Assembly: GCF_024713975.1 (NCBI RefSeq)
Contig: NC_091094.1
Span: forward strand, 15,223,001 to 15,287,000
Length of the DNA: 64,000 nucleotides
DNA from: Paralichthys olivaceus
Lineage: Eukaryota > Chordata > Actinopteri > Pleuronectiformes > Paralichthyidae
Direction: 5' to 3'
Position 1 is the stretch's first letter. Every line of letters starts with the position of its first letter. A program made the position numbers and the translations under genes. Under the pieces are notes generated by a model that was not told the origin of the DNA, made no database searches, and saw only the letters and a list, made by a program, of their open reading frames with translations. Of the stretch, positions 1 to 13,264 are shown piece by piece.

Positions 1-469
1 CTAAAATAAAAAAACTGAAATGCCATCAGGAGCCAGAGAAAAACTTCTCATCCAGCAAAAATAGCTCCGTAACTTAGACAAAGTAATTTTCCTTTTGGCT
101 TGTGACAGAGGGAAAGAGAAAGAGTGAGAGAGTGAAGCAGCGAGCAGAAAGAGAGGAGGAGAGAGGAGAGGGACAGAAGCTCTGCTGCAGAACACACCTC
201 ATCTCCTCTGTAGCTGGAGGGAGAGAGGGATAGAGAGAGAGAGAGAGAGATAGAGGGAGAGACTGAGTCTGTGCCAATTTTTCTCTTCAGCCCCAGCAAG
301 AGGGAGAGAGCGAGGGAAGTGATATTTCAGGAATCTTAAGAGATCCACAAAAACGTGTGACTGGGAGGGAGAGGAAGAATCACAGCATCCCTGCACATGA
401 GGCATGTGCAAAGAACGACTGACGACTAATGAAGGAGGCAAAAGAGATGTAGTCGACGCTTCTCATGCG
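1..469 (+). other. Probable 5' UTR exon of the LRRN-family gene
   Basis: A purine-rich stretch (GAGAGA runs, about 110-270) is followed by a good splice donor, CATGCG|GTAAGA, at 469/470. A matching acceptor, GTGAAACAG|TGAGG, lies nine bases before the ATG of the single LRRN coding exon at 5208. The LRRN genes I know have their coding region in one exon preceded by non-coding exons, so this is the likely upstream exon; its 5' end may be outside the window. The short Leu/Ser-rich open frames on the opposite strand simply read the GA repeat and are not genes. The assignment is inference from splice signals alone. Confidence 0.45.
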
Positions 470-2277
470 GTAAGAAAAATGTGATGATATCATTTTCAGA
501 GGAAGCTAAGGACTGTTGCACTCACACAGAAATGCAGTCACTCTTACACACATGCAGGACACACACTCACTCACTCTGAGTAAAAGCAGCAGACGTGATG
601 GTTGCAGGTGTTTGTTAGAGGTGAAGGAGTGTGGAGGTCTGTGGTTGCAGATGCGGGAAAGTGCATCAGTTTCTGTGTTTTTTTTCTTTTAATTTTTATA
701 GGATCTGCATCCAGAGCCTCTACCTCTGTCATACAGCCGTCTCTTTCCGCCTTGTTGCAGTGTCTCTCTGTGTCATAGCAGCACAGCAAAAACAACCCTT
801 ATGTAATGAATCATCTCATGAAAGCATTTATTTCTACTCCACACCTTCCTACAGTCTGTGGTCCTCTCTGGCTGCATCATTTGGTCAGATTGGATAAAAC
901 TAAGTCAAATCCAGATGATGAGCAAACATGTTTAACTTCAACTTCTGCAGAAACATCAATGTTTCTTCACAACAACATGTCAGAGTTTCCTTTTTCACAT
1001 GGGTGAGAGTCTGAAACCTTTCAAGCCACTGATTTAATGATGATTGTGCACAAGACTACATTTTGATTGTTTAAGCCATGCATAATGGCTTCTTTTTTAA
1101 ACCCAGAATTGCACAACTTGTTTTATTGCAAGAAGAAACATATTTTCTTTAACACACATGTCAAACTTACACCAGAGTAAATTCAAAAGTTATAGCAAAG
1201 GTTTGATTTTGCATGTTTAGGTTTATAATGAATGACTTGAAGCCTCCTCATTCCATCTCACTGCATCATTGGATGTGTTTCCTCTCATTTAATATCTATC
1301 ATGTATCTATCATGTGTCTCCCTAATCGTTAAAGTCGCAGACAGACTTGAGTGTAAACATCAACTCGAAGGTTCAGTTTCTTTTATAAGTCAAATTCATG
1401 TTACAAACTGGCCGAACAAATGCAACCAGACTAATGGAATACTTAATGTATTTTTTTTTCTCCTTAATAGGTCACAGTCTGGGGTCTGTGCAGTGGTTCA
1501 GAAATCACATATGCATATATTTTGGGTGTGTTGGTGAGTGTGTAGAGGGAAATAGATTCATGTGTATGAGATAATAAGAAATATCTGGCCAATGGAAACA
1601 TTGATAGATCAGTTATGGATCCAGAAACTTGAACAACACATCTCAGGTTCAGAATAGAGACAAGGAAAAGATAAAAGATATGGAAGTCCAACAACACAGA
1701 GAATAATATTTGGTTTATGCTCTGCAGAAGTGATGGATTGAGAGGTTTGGGACATTCCTTTAAATTCTTCATTAATGCATATTTGCTTGAGCATAGTATT
1801 TAAAAAGACATTCTGTTTGAGCTATGGTATGTGCTGAGAAAGTATCTATACCAAAAGTAGTAATTGTTGTGGAATACTGTGAATACTGTTGTCTTTTGTA
1901 ATGAATTTATGTACTCTTTGGTAAATAAATAAGAAAACCTAACTTTCACAGAGCAAAGACACAAAATGCTTCATAAAAATAAAACAAATCTGTTAAAAAC
2001 ACAGTGAATGTAGTAACAAAAAATGTAATATATGCAATAGATTGACAATAACAATGTTTTAAACACTGGACAGCACAAGAAGAGAACCGGCCAGTTTGAA
2101 TAAAAGACTCCTCGGTTGTCTTATAAATAAACAGATGCCACTGAACATATGTCAACTGTAAGAGCAGAAATCCACAGTGTTAATTTCATTACTTTGGTTT
2201 TTACATTTTTAGTTGTAATTTAGATAATTTGCAAAACACTGAGGACGAAATTTGAAATTAAGACAAGGTTAAATTTA

Positions 2278-2500
2278 GTATTAAAGGCCTGGTGTTTAGG
2301 ACTTCAGGGTCCTTTTAGAAATGAGGAAAAGAATGAGCCCTATTGACAGCAGGTCCTCTTCCATAGAGGGCGCCATGTTGCACTGCAAAGTCTCTACAGC
2401 AGCCCAGAGTGGACAAATAGAACCTTGGCTCTGCAGAGGCCCTGTGAGGTTTTAATAAGGCAAGTGTAGGTGCCACTAAATCCTCCAAATTGAATCTTTG
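2278..2500. mobile_element. Diverged teleost MITE fragment (family A)
   Basis: It starts AAAGGCCTGGTGTTTAGGA and contains the GCGCCATGTTGCAC and CAGCCCAGAGTGGACAAA blocks that I recognise from a common fish non-autonomous DNA transposon. Related copies in the window lie at about 28074-28396 and 49180-49518. The termini of this copy are eroded. The family assignment comes from pattern memory plus the internal comparison. Confidence 0.55.
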
Positions 2501-4434
2501 ACAAAACTAAATGTAATTGGTTGATTTGGATTAGTTCTATAAATAACACATATTTTAATTATTGATTCGTCATTATTCGACAGAATAATTTGATGTCTTG
2601 TTATTGGACAGAAAACAGTTAAAATCTTTATTTTACAAGTAATCTCCCAGCGTCAAGACGACACAACATGGAAACATTTTTCTTGGCATTCTATTGAGCC
2701 AATGTTTCTGTATCACGCAGACAGTTTTTTTCTTACCTTAGTTAAATTAACGTCACTCAATAATTGACCTGCATTGTTAAAGTAGCTCTTGGCCATTTCA
2801 GTTTGTAGATTAAGATCAGTGCAGCTGTGTCTTTGTGTAACTATCCTTCAAAGGTTGGACAGAGTACAGTTGTGGATCACCTACAGTCCAGTCACATTTT
2901 AAACTTTCAAAGAAATCTGAGTCCGAGATTAAGAGGTCGAGTAATAACGTCCACTAAGATCAAAAAATATTCTCCGCTTATCCACTGTGAAAAGAAGAGG
3001 GAGGAGACGGAGTTCTGAAAGTAGCTGCTGAGTCATATGCAGCTGTTTCAAACCACTTTTCTGAATTGTTCATATTTAAAGGCAACAAAAGTCCTTTGTG
3101 CACACACATCAGTGCACAGCTCTGCTTTCCTGAAACTGCTGTCGCTTTTAAAAGAGAGTGACAAAGTCGAGGTGCATCAAAATGAAATGATGGCTCCATT
3201 ATTGAGGAGGTTGTATTAAAAGATGAGAGTGGAGATGAAAGTGAATGACTGATAGAGGAGTAAGAAGAACCCCAGGAGGTGAGAACTGCAGCTCCTGTGT
3301 TACTGCACACTAAATTGGTTCAATATACTGCACACAGACACACACACAACACAGTGTTCACTTTTTTTTTGCATATACAATTTAACAGTAGTGTATAATA
3401 TGACATACAAAACTGAGGAAAACGAGTATCTCTCCACAATTTCTCCTCATCACGTGATAGACGTCAACATCCTGCAGAGCCGTTCAGTGTCACTCATGAG
3501 AGCTGCAGATGCTTAATATACAACTTTCTTTCTACTGAGACAAAACTTCATCACAGACACGGGACAGATGTTTCAGTATTATAAATAAAGACGGATGAAG
3601 GAGGAAAATGTAGTAACTGATGCAGCCTATTAGCTGCAGTCATGGTGAACGTAACATCTCCTCATTCAAGTCCCTGTTGTTCATCAGTGTTCTTGTCAAC
3701 TGATGCACAGATTGGACCAAAACAAACTCCAAACTAAATCTCAAAACACCAAGATGGAGAGAGGATGGGAGATCTGTTTCCATGGCAACTATGCATTAAG
3801 CCTTGCGTGGCCTCTCCTCGTGTGTGAGTTTCCCACGCAATTGATTTTAGATACCAGAACAAATGGCACTCAATACTTTGTGCTAATTATGCAATGTTGT
3901 TGACATTTCTTATTTAAAATGTTGAAATGTTATAAATAATTAATACTAGCCACAGTTGGTCATGCAAGGTTTTTTTTAGTCAGGTTGAAAAGCATCAAAC
4001 AAAACGTGTGTGAGTGTGTGTGTATTGTTAATAATGACACTTAAAAAACACTATATGTAAGTGCAGTTTGCATCATGTAAAACACATGCATAGTGGTAAT
4101 CAGATGGAAATATTACAGAAAACTGTATCTCTCAATCATTAACTCTCAAATCCTCAGTACTTAATTTTTTTCTTTATTCTTTTTCTCATCAGTGTCCTCC
4201 TTTCTTTCTCATTCCTCTTTGTCTTCATGTACCACTTCTGTAAAACCTCTCTCCATGTTTTTTCATCCTCTCTCTCCTCCGTCTTCGGCTAAAGAGCTTT
4301 CCTGCTTGTTGTATTTCTGCCTGTAAATCTTCATGTGACCTTGTTAAAGCATGAATTATAAAACCCAAATGTAAATTGCTTGGTTCTGAGAAGCTTCTAA
4401 TGCTTTTATTAGAATGGCACTTTATAGAGCATAT

Positions 4435-4744
4435 ACCTCTGCCAAGGCCCAACAGTCCCCTTTAATTCAATGAATTTGCACCAGATTGCCCCATTAAATA
4501 TCAGTTATATAAATATGCCAAATTTTTCATTAAGATCCATTTAATTTTCTCTAGGAAATCACTGAAAATGTTGAAGAATGCTCTATCTCACAATCTAGGG
4601 TAAAAAAAAATTCAGATCCGCACCAAAATTGAATGGGTTCCCCCCTGACCCATACTGCATCTTTCCATCAGGTAATTTGTCAAGTAGTTTTTGCTTGATC
4701 TTGTGAACTGACAAACAAAAAAACTAAAGCTCCTTGGTAGAGGT
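4435..4744. mobile_element. 310-bp MITE with 13-bp terminal inverted repeats (family C)
   Basis: The left end ACCTCTGCCAAGG (4435-4447) and the right end CCTTGGTAGAGGT (4732-4744) are inverted repeats with one mismatch. The interior is non-coding. The phrase 'ctctgccaagg ... tccttggtagagg' is typical of a very common teleost short interspersed DNA element; a related piece is at about 27405-27735 and terminal fragments are at 8380-8480 and 58330-58400. Confidence 0.65.
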
Positions 4745-5207
4745 AAATATATTTCAATGACACATTCAGTTTTAATATTGAATTAATCAGCAGGTTTTAG
4801 TTTTTGCTCTGAATCGTTCTCGCCTTTTTTCTCTGACAGAACAGTGAGCTGTCACGCTGCGAGCTGTGAGTCCTGCACCTGGAGCCAGGATGTGAGATCG
4901 ATGGTGTGACAACAAAGGCCGTTATTGAGCTACAGCCGTCGTGCATCCCCTGATCACTGCAACACATAAAAACATTCTTGGTGTAGTAGAGGGAAGACAC
5001 ATTATTTCTGAGTGCTGTTAACAATCCCTCTTTAATAGACTTCCATTTAATGATTGATTACACTTCATCGCATCTTTTGCAGTTTGCTCACACAACTTTA
5101 ATCACACAGCTTCCCAAACAATCCTGGTCCAAATGATTCATCTCAGTTCCTCATAACAAACTCATCCTCACCCTGTCTGCATCAGCTTCTGTGAAACAGT
5201 GAGGATT

Positions 5208-7550
5208 ATGAGGCCCACTTTAGCACTTCTACAGTCACAGTGTCTCCTGTGTGTGTTAGTTGGCGTGTGTGTGCCCGCTGTTGTGGGCTCACTACCTCAC
5301 ACGCTGCCATGGCACGTCTCGTGCCCGGTGCGGTGTGTGTGCCAGATAAAGCCATGGTTCTCCCCTGACTCGGTTTACCATGAAGCTCCTACTGTGGACT
5401 GCAACGACCTGCTGTTGACCACGCTCCCTTTGCCTATACCCCCGAACACGCACACCCTGCGCCTGCAGAGCAACCTGCTGTCTGAGCTTGACACCGAGGC
5501 GCTGCATGGGCTCCCCAACCTCACCGACCTTGACCTTTCCCAGAATCGCTTCAGCCGTGTCAGGACAATAACTCAGGGCTCCTCTCTGCCCTCTCTGCTC
5601 TCTCTTCACCTGGAGGAAAACCACCTCAGTCACCTCCCTGAGTCGTCTTTCTCCTCACTGCCAGCTCTGCAGGAACTCTTTCTCAGCCACAATAACTTAT
5701 ACTCAATCGCCCCTGGAGCCTTCATTGGTCTTGACTCTCTACTGCGTCTTCATATCAACAACAACAGGATCACCACCATCGACCCTTGGTGGTTCAGGGC
5801 TTTGCCCCACTTGGAAGTTCTCATGCTAGGGGGAAACCCAGTGGAGGCTCTTCCTGAGAAAGGCTTCCTGGCTCTAAAATCCCTCCGGAGTCTTGTGCTT
5901 GGGGGGATGGGTCTGAGAGGCCTGGCTGAGGAAGCGTTGGAAGGGCTGGATGGCTTGGAGAGCCTCTCCTTCTATGATAACTTGTTGACCAAGGTCCCCA
6001 CACAGGCGCTGAGGAGAGTCCCAGGACTGAAGTTCCTCGACCTCAACAAGAACCGCATCAAACTGATTGAGACAGGAGATTTCCAAGACATGGTCCACCT
6101 GAAGGAGCTCGGCCTGAACAACATGGACGATCTTGTTTCTATTGAAAAAGCCGCTCTGGAGAATCTTCCAGAGCTCACCAAGCTGGAGATCACCAACAAC
6201 CCTCGTCTGTCCTACATTCACCCACAGGCTTTCCTCCAGCTAAGCAGGCTGGAGAGTCTCATGCTTAACTCCAACTCTCTCAGCGCTCTGCACCAGCACA
6301 TCATGGTCTCTCTGCCTAGTCTGCAGGAGGTCAGCCTCCACTCCAACCCACTACGATGTGACTGCCTGTTTCACTGGGCGGCCTTGCACCCTCACACAGA
6401 GAAAGACACACAAACAGATACAGGAACAGCTCGCATGGTGCGTTTCATCCAACCACAGGCCACCTTGTGCTCTGAACCACCAGAGCTCAGAGCTCGCAGA
6501 GTGAGAGAGGTGTCTTCTAGGGAGATGTCGGCCTTTTGCCTCCCCATTATCCCCGCCAGCTCCCTCCCATCCTATGTGGGAGTAAGAGAGGGAGGCAAAC
6601 TGGTTTTGCACTGCAGAGGTCTTGCAGATCCACAGCCTGAAATATACTGGGTGACTCCCTCTGGGCTGAGACTTAGTCCTGCACCCGGACTCACAACCAA
6701 AGGTTTACAATCTCCGGCTCCCTGCCCCAGGCTGACACCTACTAAGGAACTCAACCACACATCCTCCTCTAGTCATGCTAAAAATGATACTGCCTGTAAC
6801 CCCTCCAAACACTACCAGCTACTTCCTGAGGGAACGCTGGAGATCAACAAGGTCACTCCCAGTGAGGCCGGATTATATACCTGTGTTGCTGAGAATGTGC
6901 TAGGGGCAGATACACGCAGTGTTACTGTGGGAGTGCACAGCAGAAAAAAGAACAGAAAAGGGGGCAAGTCTGCTAACCTGAATGGATTTCAATCATTAAG
7001 ACTGGATGCGAAGTTGGAGGCGACGGAGGTCGGACAATATTATGCTATACTGTCCTGGCAGAGAAGACGCAACCTCCCTTCGACTCGCCTTTCCTGGCAA
7101 GCCATATACTCAAACACCCAAACGCCTATATACACCACACGCATCCTGGCTGGCACACAGAGTTTCAATCTGACCCACCTGCAGGCAAAGACATTTTATC
7201 GCGTGTGCCTGCATTTAGGGACCATCGACGATGTCAAGCATGCCAACAGGAGGTTGAGAGAGAGCAGTAAGCCTCAGTGTGCCTCCTTCAAGACGAAGGA
7301 CATCCCAGAGCCCAAGCCCAGCCTGCAGCTCAGCCCGGAGCTGACCTCCACAGCCGTGACACTTCTGCTGCTCACACTCATACTGCTGCTGCTGGCAGGT
7401 CAGAGCTGGGACACTCTGCCCAAGGCGGGGGCTAAAGAGATCCACGATACCCTTCTACTGGAAATCAAAAGTCCCAAGGCTCCGATCATCAATCACAACG
7501 GACATCAGCTAAAGCAGAGTGAGAAACTGCTTTTACATGAGGACTGCTGA
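5208..7550 (+). CDS. lrrn2: Leucine-rich repeat neuronal protein, LRRN2-like (single-exon CDS)
   Basis: This 780-aa type I membrane protein is encoded by one exon. It has a signal peptide (about 1-28) and a cysteine-rich LRRNT cap (PWHVSCPVRCVCQIKPW). About a dozen leucine-rich repeats run to residue 375, followed by an LRRCT cap (NPLRCDC...CLPI). After these come one Ig domain (LHC ... YTCVAEN), an FN3-like region, a transmembrane helix (about 711-731) and a 49-residue tail. LRRN proteins act at the neuronal surface in adhesion and receptor signalling. The motifs PWHV, REATxVDCNDL-like, LESLSFYDN, GLKFLDLNKN and LTKLEITNNPRLS are family hallmarks, and PWHV favours LRRN2 over LRRN1/3. The start ATG at 5208 follows an acceptor-like CAG; the frame is open upstream to 5199 but without an ATG. 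The LRRCT and Ig domains carry extra residues (780 aa against about 713 in human LRRN2, from memory). The family is certain; the paralogue is not. Confidence 0.93.
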   Translation: MRPTLALLQSQCLLCVLVGVCVPAVVGSLPHTLPWHVSCPVRCVCQIKPWFSPDSVYHEAPTVDCNDLLLTTLPLPIPPNTHTLRLQSNLLSELDTEALHGLPNLTDLDLSQNRFSRVRTITQGSSLPSLLSLHLEENHLSHLPESSFSSLPALQELFLSHNNLYSIAPGAFIGLDSLLRLHINNNRITTIDPWWFRALPHLEVLMLGGNPVEALPEKGFLALKSLRSLVLGGMGLRGLAEEALEGLDGLESLSFYDNLLTKVPTQALRRVPGLKFLDLNKNRIKLIETGDFQDMVHLKELGLNNMDDLVSIEKAALENLPELTKLEITNNPRLSYIHPQAFLQLSRLESLMLNSNSLSALHQHIMVSLPSLQEVSLHSNPLRCDCLFHWAALHPHTEKDTQTDTGTARMVRFIQPQATLCSEPPELRARRVREVSSREMSAFCLPIIPASSLPSYVGVREGGKLVLHCRGLADPQPEIYWVTPSGLRLSPAPGLTTKGLQSPAPCPRLTPTKELNHTSSSSHAKNDTACNPSKHYQLLPEGTLEINKVTPSEAGLYTCVAENVLGADTRSVTVGVHSRKKNRKGGKSANLNGFQSLRLDAKLEATEVGQYYAILSWQRRRNLPSTRLSWQAIYSNTQTPIYTTRILAGTQSFNLTHLQAKTFYRVCLHLGTIDDVKHANRRLRESSKPQCASFKTKDIPEPKPSLQLSPELTSTAVTLLLLTLILLLLAGQSWDTLPKAGAKEIHDTLLLEIKSPKAPIINHNGHQLKQSEKLLLHEDC

Positions 7551-8174
7551 GATCATGTAGATTTCAACATGGAGTAAAACACTGACAAAAACACTGACAC
7601 ACACACACACACAGACGCACAAACTGTCAATGTAAATAACAGCTAGAAGGAAGGAGTCAGCAATCAGAGAAAGGCGGACAGAGATTTGTATTTATTTTAT
7701 ATAAAGTATATATTGACATTGTTTCCGTGTTATTGTAAAGAAGGCCGAAACCCTCGCCGGAAATAATACTGGACAATCACACTCCTGCAGTGAACACAGG
7801 AACAAATGAGTCTGAGCAGCTGATGATCACTGGATTGAAACGGAAGAAAACCAACTCAAGATACCAGACAGATATTTTACAGAGAAGAACTGCTCAGACC
7901 TCCAGGGTGTTTTTAATGTTTCCTCTGTACATGTTCCACAGACTGAACCAGGCAGACAATACTCTGAGTGAAGTCCCTGCTTATTCTGGACTTTGTAAAT
8001 CAAAGTGATTGATGTCAACAACCCTTTTGCTTTGCTCTTAGTCCATTGAACTGGCTTGTTCATATATGCATACAGTATACTTATCCAGATTAGCCGCCTA
8101 ACATCCCAACATCCTTTTTCAGCATAAAGGTGATCCAGAAGTGACTGTGTTAAATTCTATTTTCAGCTATTAAC

Positions 8175-8191
8175 AATAAATGAACAATAAA
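8175..8191 (+). terminator. Poly(A) signals of the LRRN-family gene
   Basis: Two AATAAA hexamers (8175-8180 and 8186-8191) lie about 630 bases after the stop codon. They are the first clustered poly(A) signals downstream, giving a 3' UTR of roughly 650 nt. Inference from sequence only. Confidence 0.55.
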
Positions 8192-10920
8192 ATCTTTTTA
8201 ATTTATACAATCATACCGTTTCACATCTGTTTTCTTATCACAAACTGAGTTGAGATTAAACTAAAAAACGGCAATGGCACTCAGTAGCACGCTTAAGTCC
8301 AAATGTTGAAAAAAATCAGGCAATATTAAAGTATAGTTGGAAAATAATTCCTATATCTGCCCCCTGATCAGGATCCGAGTACAATCCTATGGGCTCCTAT
8401 GGGTTTTGTGGAAATCTATTTAGTTGTTTTTGTGTAACCTTCTTTTTACAATGGACATAACAAAACATAACCTCCTTGGCTGAGATAAGGATCATTATCC
8501 AGCTGTGGATCACATCAGTGAACTGTACTAAACATAGAGCGAGCGATGACAGACTTTAAATCAAACTCCCATCATATAAATCTCATATTACTGATCATCT
8601 GCAGCAACAGCTCCTTCTTATCTGTATGCAGCTGCTGTTTCTCCACTGTAGAAATGAGTCGAATAAAAGCTCAGGATGTCTGACTCCTGATCATTAAACA
8701 CAAGTGTGTCCCCCTGCTGGATAAGATCTGGAACTGAGCAGACGCTAGTCAGGACAAAGCAGAGGTTTACATTTTTTTAAGGTGGTCTTAATATTATACT
8801 CACATTTATAACAATATTATAACACATCTCTCTCTAGTGATCGAAAAATGTATCTGCCATTCTTGTAAAGAGATGACTCTCAAGGATCAGTCACATGTTA
8901 TATTTCCTTTTTGTGCATTTAAAGTTGTAAAGAGTTGTTACACAGAGAGATGCCACTAAATTATCTGACTACTGATGATGCCTCAAAACTTCAGCTGAGC
9001 TTGAAAACTGATTTAGAATGAAGAACAAATTAGAAAAATGTTGTCTCTAAAATATCCAAGCACTTTAAACACATCAGGTACACATCAGGAAATTTTATAC
9101 AAAATTGTACAGCTGAAATTACAGGCGACTTAATAAAACAATTACCTATAGTCGACAAGGGTCATCGCTGATTGGATGGATGAGTTGTCCGTCTATTAAG
9201 CAGGAAGGAAAGGCTGACTAAACGTGTTTTGTTGTGATGTTTATTATTTGTCGTGTTTTGTGATTTGACATTGTATTTTGCACTTCAGGGCCACTGTAGT
9301 TAACTCTATGCTTCTGAAATACTTATCTTGTACTTGTGATGAAATACTTCTAAATCTGTTTTTACCTAATCAAAAGATCTAAACACTTCTTACACCAATG
9401 GTTCAGGTTCACTTATTTGCCTTGAGAAACACAAATGCTGAATTATCATCTAAATTTACTCTTCGCTTCTGTTCTTTTTTTGAATAAACCTTCAATTACA
9501 GATGGAGCCCTTAATTCAAAAGGTGCATATATAGATATGCTAATAAAAATGAACTTTGACCACTAGTTAGACTTTGTATTTATTCACACAAAACATAATA
9601 CATCTCTTTCAATAAGGCAACACAATACTGTATATACATACAATTATCTATATGTATACCATATTTGATGTTGTTATTTCCCAACTAACAACATGTCATT
9701 CTGAACTGTCACTAGCAAGTGTAAATAAATATTTTAGCAAGTCATGTAAAAGAGTACAAGATGCGAAAACTTCAAGTCATACTATCACGTCCGATGCAAC
9801 AACTCTTTCCACACTGGAAACTTTGCTGAATTTTCTTGATATATTTCAGCTGCGTTTTTTATTTTCAGAGAGCAGACAAAAGGTTCACTGACGCGCTGGA
9901 ATAAAAAGCAATCTTATTAAGCAGTCGAAAAATCTAAAAGGAAACAAATTGAAATCAACAAATCAAACATATTCCTTTTTCACAAACAGTAACTTCCATG
10001 TTTAATCTTTACATTAACACTGACATCATCATTAGGTGCTGGAGTGGGCGTCGTCCCTAAATGACATGAGGTGATTGTGGTTTGAAAATGTGATCGATAC
10101 TTAAACTAATTTATACAAAACTTTACTTCCAGTGTGAAATGTTCTTCCACAGTAACGTGCATGCTGAATGGTCCGTACATGCTGATGCAAAGTGTCACGT
10201 AAGCTCAATACCCATCCTCTTCACAGCTGATTAGATCGTACAATCACTTACAAAAATATACTTCTATTCTGCATTAACAAATGACAGCAGTGTTTAGTAC
10301 CACAGTAAGTTGACAGGACATTAAGTGACGTGAATGAAATACGCAGAAAGTTTAGAACCAATAAAACTGGGAATAAAAAAATGACATCAAGCTTTAAAAC
10401 TGTAATTGAGACCCTTGTATACTAAGTACACAACTCTGACTGCTCATATGAGCCATACTAAGTGTTCCTGATGCCCACGGCCTCGTCACTCTGCTGTTTT
10501 TGACCAGCTTTCATTCATTTGAGGGCAGTAAATCTGGCTCTGACTAAAAGAGGCCAACAGAGCTGCTGCTTAGTCCCTTTAATTCTGCTCTGCCTGCGCA
10601 CAGTGCGATAAAAAGTCTAAAATTGTGCCTCGAGAATGCTGATTAATTCAAACACCAGAGGCGTCAAACACTCTTGGAATGTAAAAGTAAGTTTGCTTTA
10701 AACAAAACCACAGTACAGCAGAAAGATACCACTGAACTCTACATTATCTTTCCCAATATGATAACACTTTAGCAAGCGTATAAGCAATGAATAAATGGTT
10801 TACAGCACACTATCTTGTAGTTGTAGCACATATAAATCAAACTGTACATGAATGACATCTCAGTATAACATTCTTGTAACATTATGTAACTAAATCTTTT
10901 CATTAGTTTTATTCCTGCTG

Positions 10921-10941
10921 AGATATATATACATATATGTA

Positions 10942-11007
<66 letters not shown>

Positions 11008-11018
11008 CACACACACCA
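10921..11018. repeat. AT microsatellite
   Basis: Imperfect (AT)n with interspersed ATAC and ATGT units, nearly 100 bases long, ending in a short ACAC run. Likely to be length-polymorphic. A small open frame rich in Ile/Tyr across it is a repeat artefact. Confidence 0.95.
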
Positions 11019-13231
11019 ATAAATAACACATGTTGTAAACTGATATATACTGTGTTATCAAATGTTCATTATTTGTTAATACAACAGTGTTAATATATGT
11101 ATATCAATACATGTTTCAAAAGTTATTTATAAATGCTTAATATTCTCCTGCTATTGGCTACAACTGCATTATATTGTGTTATTTTGTGTTTTACAGTAAA
11201 CCATTCATATACTGCTTATTAATGAGAATGACACGCAAAATATCTAGTGAGTGTTTGATAAGGCAATGCAGTGACTGATTTGACAGGAAAGGTTCTTATG
11301 TGTCATGATTTTTGATGTGTTGGATGTCAGAGCTTTGATCCTGACTTCCATCATAGAATAATACGTTTATTTCTTACATCTCTTAACACAAGTGACATAA
11401 AATCTCAAAATCCACACACATACACACACGCACAAAACACACACGTGTGGTAAGCACGAGCATCTTCATAAGTCTTCACCTACGTGGATAGTTTCATTTC
11501 AGTGGGATATATTGACGTGTTATGAAAAGGTTTATTACTCTGAGCAGAGAAGTGAGTAAAACAAAGTGAAGCAGTATGATTAAGGAAACAGACGCTACAA
11601 CAGTTCCTGTATTTAGTTAATAGTGAATATGTATTAGTCAGTTAACTGATCAGTTGATCAGGAGACAATTAAAAGCTCTGTCGGTAAGAATGTGAAGCAG
11701 TTTTCATGTATTAGTTGTTTCTTTATTGCCAATGTGTGAAAAAACTGTGACGTAACTAAACAAAATGAAACTTCTCAACTTTCTCTATGATCCATTTAAA
11801 GACTATGGACAAGTTTTCTGTGAAAACCCAAAAGAGGTAACTTGCTCTCTCCTGAGTGTCTCATCTCAATGCCTGTTCTTTTCCCCTACAGCATTTAACA
11901 TTCAAAACTACAGTCGCATGTTGCTGGACCTCTCCACACAATGTTTTAGTGCAGAGAGTTAAATCTAGTCTGGAGCCTCAAATGTAGTTTACAGTCAAAC
12001 TGTAATGACGAGAGTATGCATCAGCATCACTTATAATGGTCAAGTTAAATTGTTGCAAATATTGTTTATTTTAATTTTTTAAATAATTCAAATTTAAAAA
12101 GAATTCTAAATTTCACTGGTTTCAGCTTCTCATATATGACTGTTCCAGTTTTCTTTATATTTCATGACAGCGCACTGAAGATCTTTGGGCTTTAAAATGA
12201 AACAAGTTCTTTCACTATGTCAAATTGGGCCGTGGGGAAAGTGATTAAAATCTTTCCACGATTATTTAGATTCAATCTATCATTAGATTAATAAAAAAAT
12301 TTTTTAGTTTGATTAAAAGTTTCTAGATTTAAAAGAGAAAAGGATACATCAATCTGTATAAGATAAATTCATCTGTATATCAGTGTATCATTAAAATAAT
12401 CATTAGTGGTCCTACACTCTTCTGTCACAGAATGTGAACAACGGATTATCCTTGCACTTTCACTGCTTCTTTCACTTCTTCTCTGATACATTTTTAGTTT
12501 TTGATTTGTCTTGTTGAACCATCAGAAAGCAGCACAATGAGGAACAGAGGGTTGAACTCATTTATCCAGAAACATGTGTACTGGGACATTAGCGGTGTCT
12601 CTTACTGAAGAGAGACTGAAGTGACCTGGTGCAGGACTCTGAGTGTATAAACTCGAAACACATTTCTACTGTGTGACATTTCTGTGTCCTTCCTTCATGT
12701 GTAGGAGCAGACAGAATTAAAGTGAATGCAGTATTTAATGGTAGCTTAATATCTTACTAATAAGGAGACCAAATACGCCAACATTTGAATAATTTCAAAT
12801 TATTTACCTAAATATAATTGAATAATGTCTGATTTGCAGATTTTTAATCTACATTCACCATCAGGCAAAGTGTTTTTTCCACTTTGCATGCAGGTTTACA
12901 CCTTTAAGTAGTTGAGAGCAGAGAATACAAATCAAGATGTTTTCTGGAGACTGGACTGATAAATAAGATTCAATCACTAAATCTCTACCAGCTCTAGGAG
13001 AACTTCTCTGTAAAAGTACCCTGACCTCCCTCTGAAGTTATAAACAAATTTCTTCAACATGATGAACCATAGGGCATCAAGTAGAGAAGGCTCCAATGTT
13101 GTGAAAAGTAAAATTCGAAAGTAGCATTTTCTGGCCCAAATACTTGCAGGTAAACTTGTGAAAAGAGAGAGAATTCTCATCCTGAACAAACAGACACATG
13201 CAGAGCAAATGCATACTCGCGCACACACTCC

Positions 13232-13233
<2 letters not shown>

Positions 13234-13263
<30 letters not shown>
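13234..13263. repeat. (AC)n microsatellite next to the elmo2 stop codon
   Basis: About 15 AC units end two bases from the elmo2 TGA (13266-13268). In the elmo2 transcript this becomes a (UG)n run at the very start of the 3' UTR. Confidence 0.95.

Positions 13264-13264
<1 letters not shown>

Larger units (their letters stand above)
470..5198 (+). other. Probable intron 1 of the LRRN-family gene, with MITE-like repeats
   Basis: No coding signal was found in this 4.7 kb stretch. It contains two recognisable short non-autonomous repeats (about 2278-2500 and 4435-4744) and AT-rich sequence. The short open frames are unsupported by splice signals or by similarity to known proteins. Confidence 0.4.

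Noticed and set aside
1-441. Overlapping Leu/Ser-rich open frames on the - strand
   Set aside because: They translate the GA-rich repeat of the likely lrrn 5' UTR; no gene features.
10769-11029. Ile/Tyr-rich open frame on the - strand
   Set aside because: Translation of the AT microsatellite.
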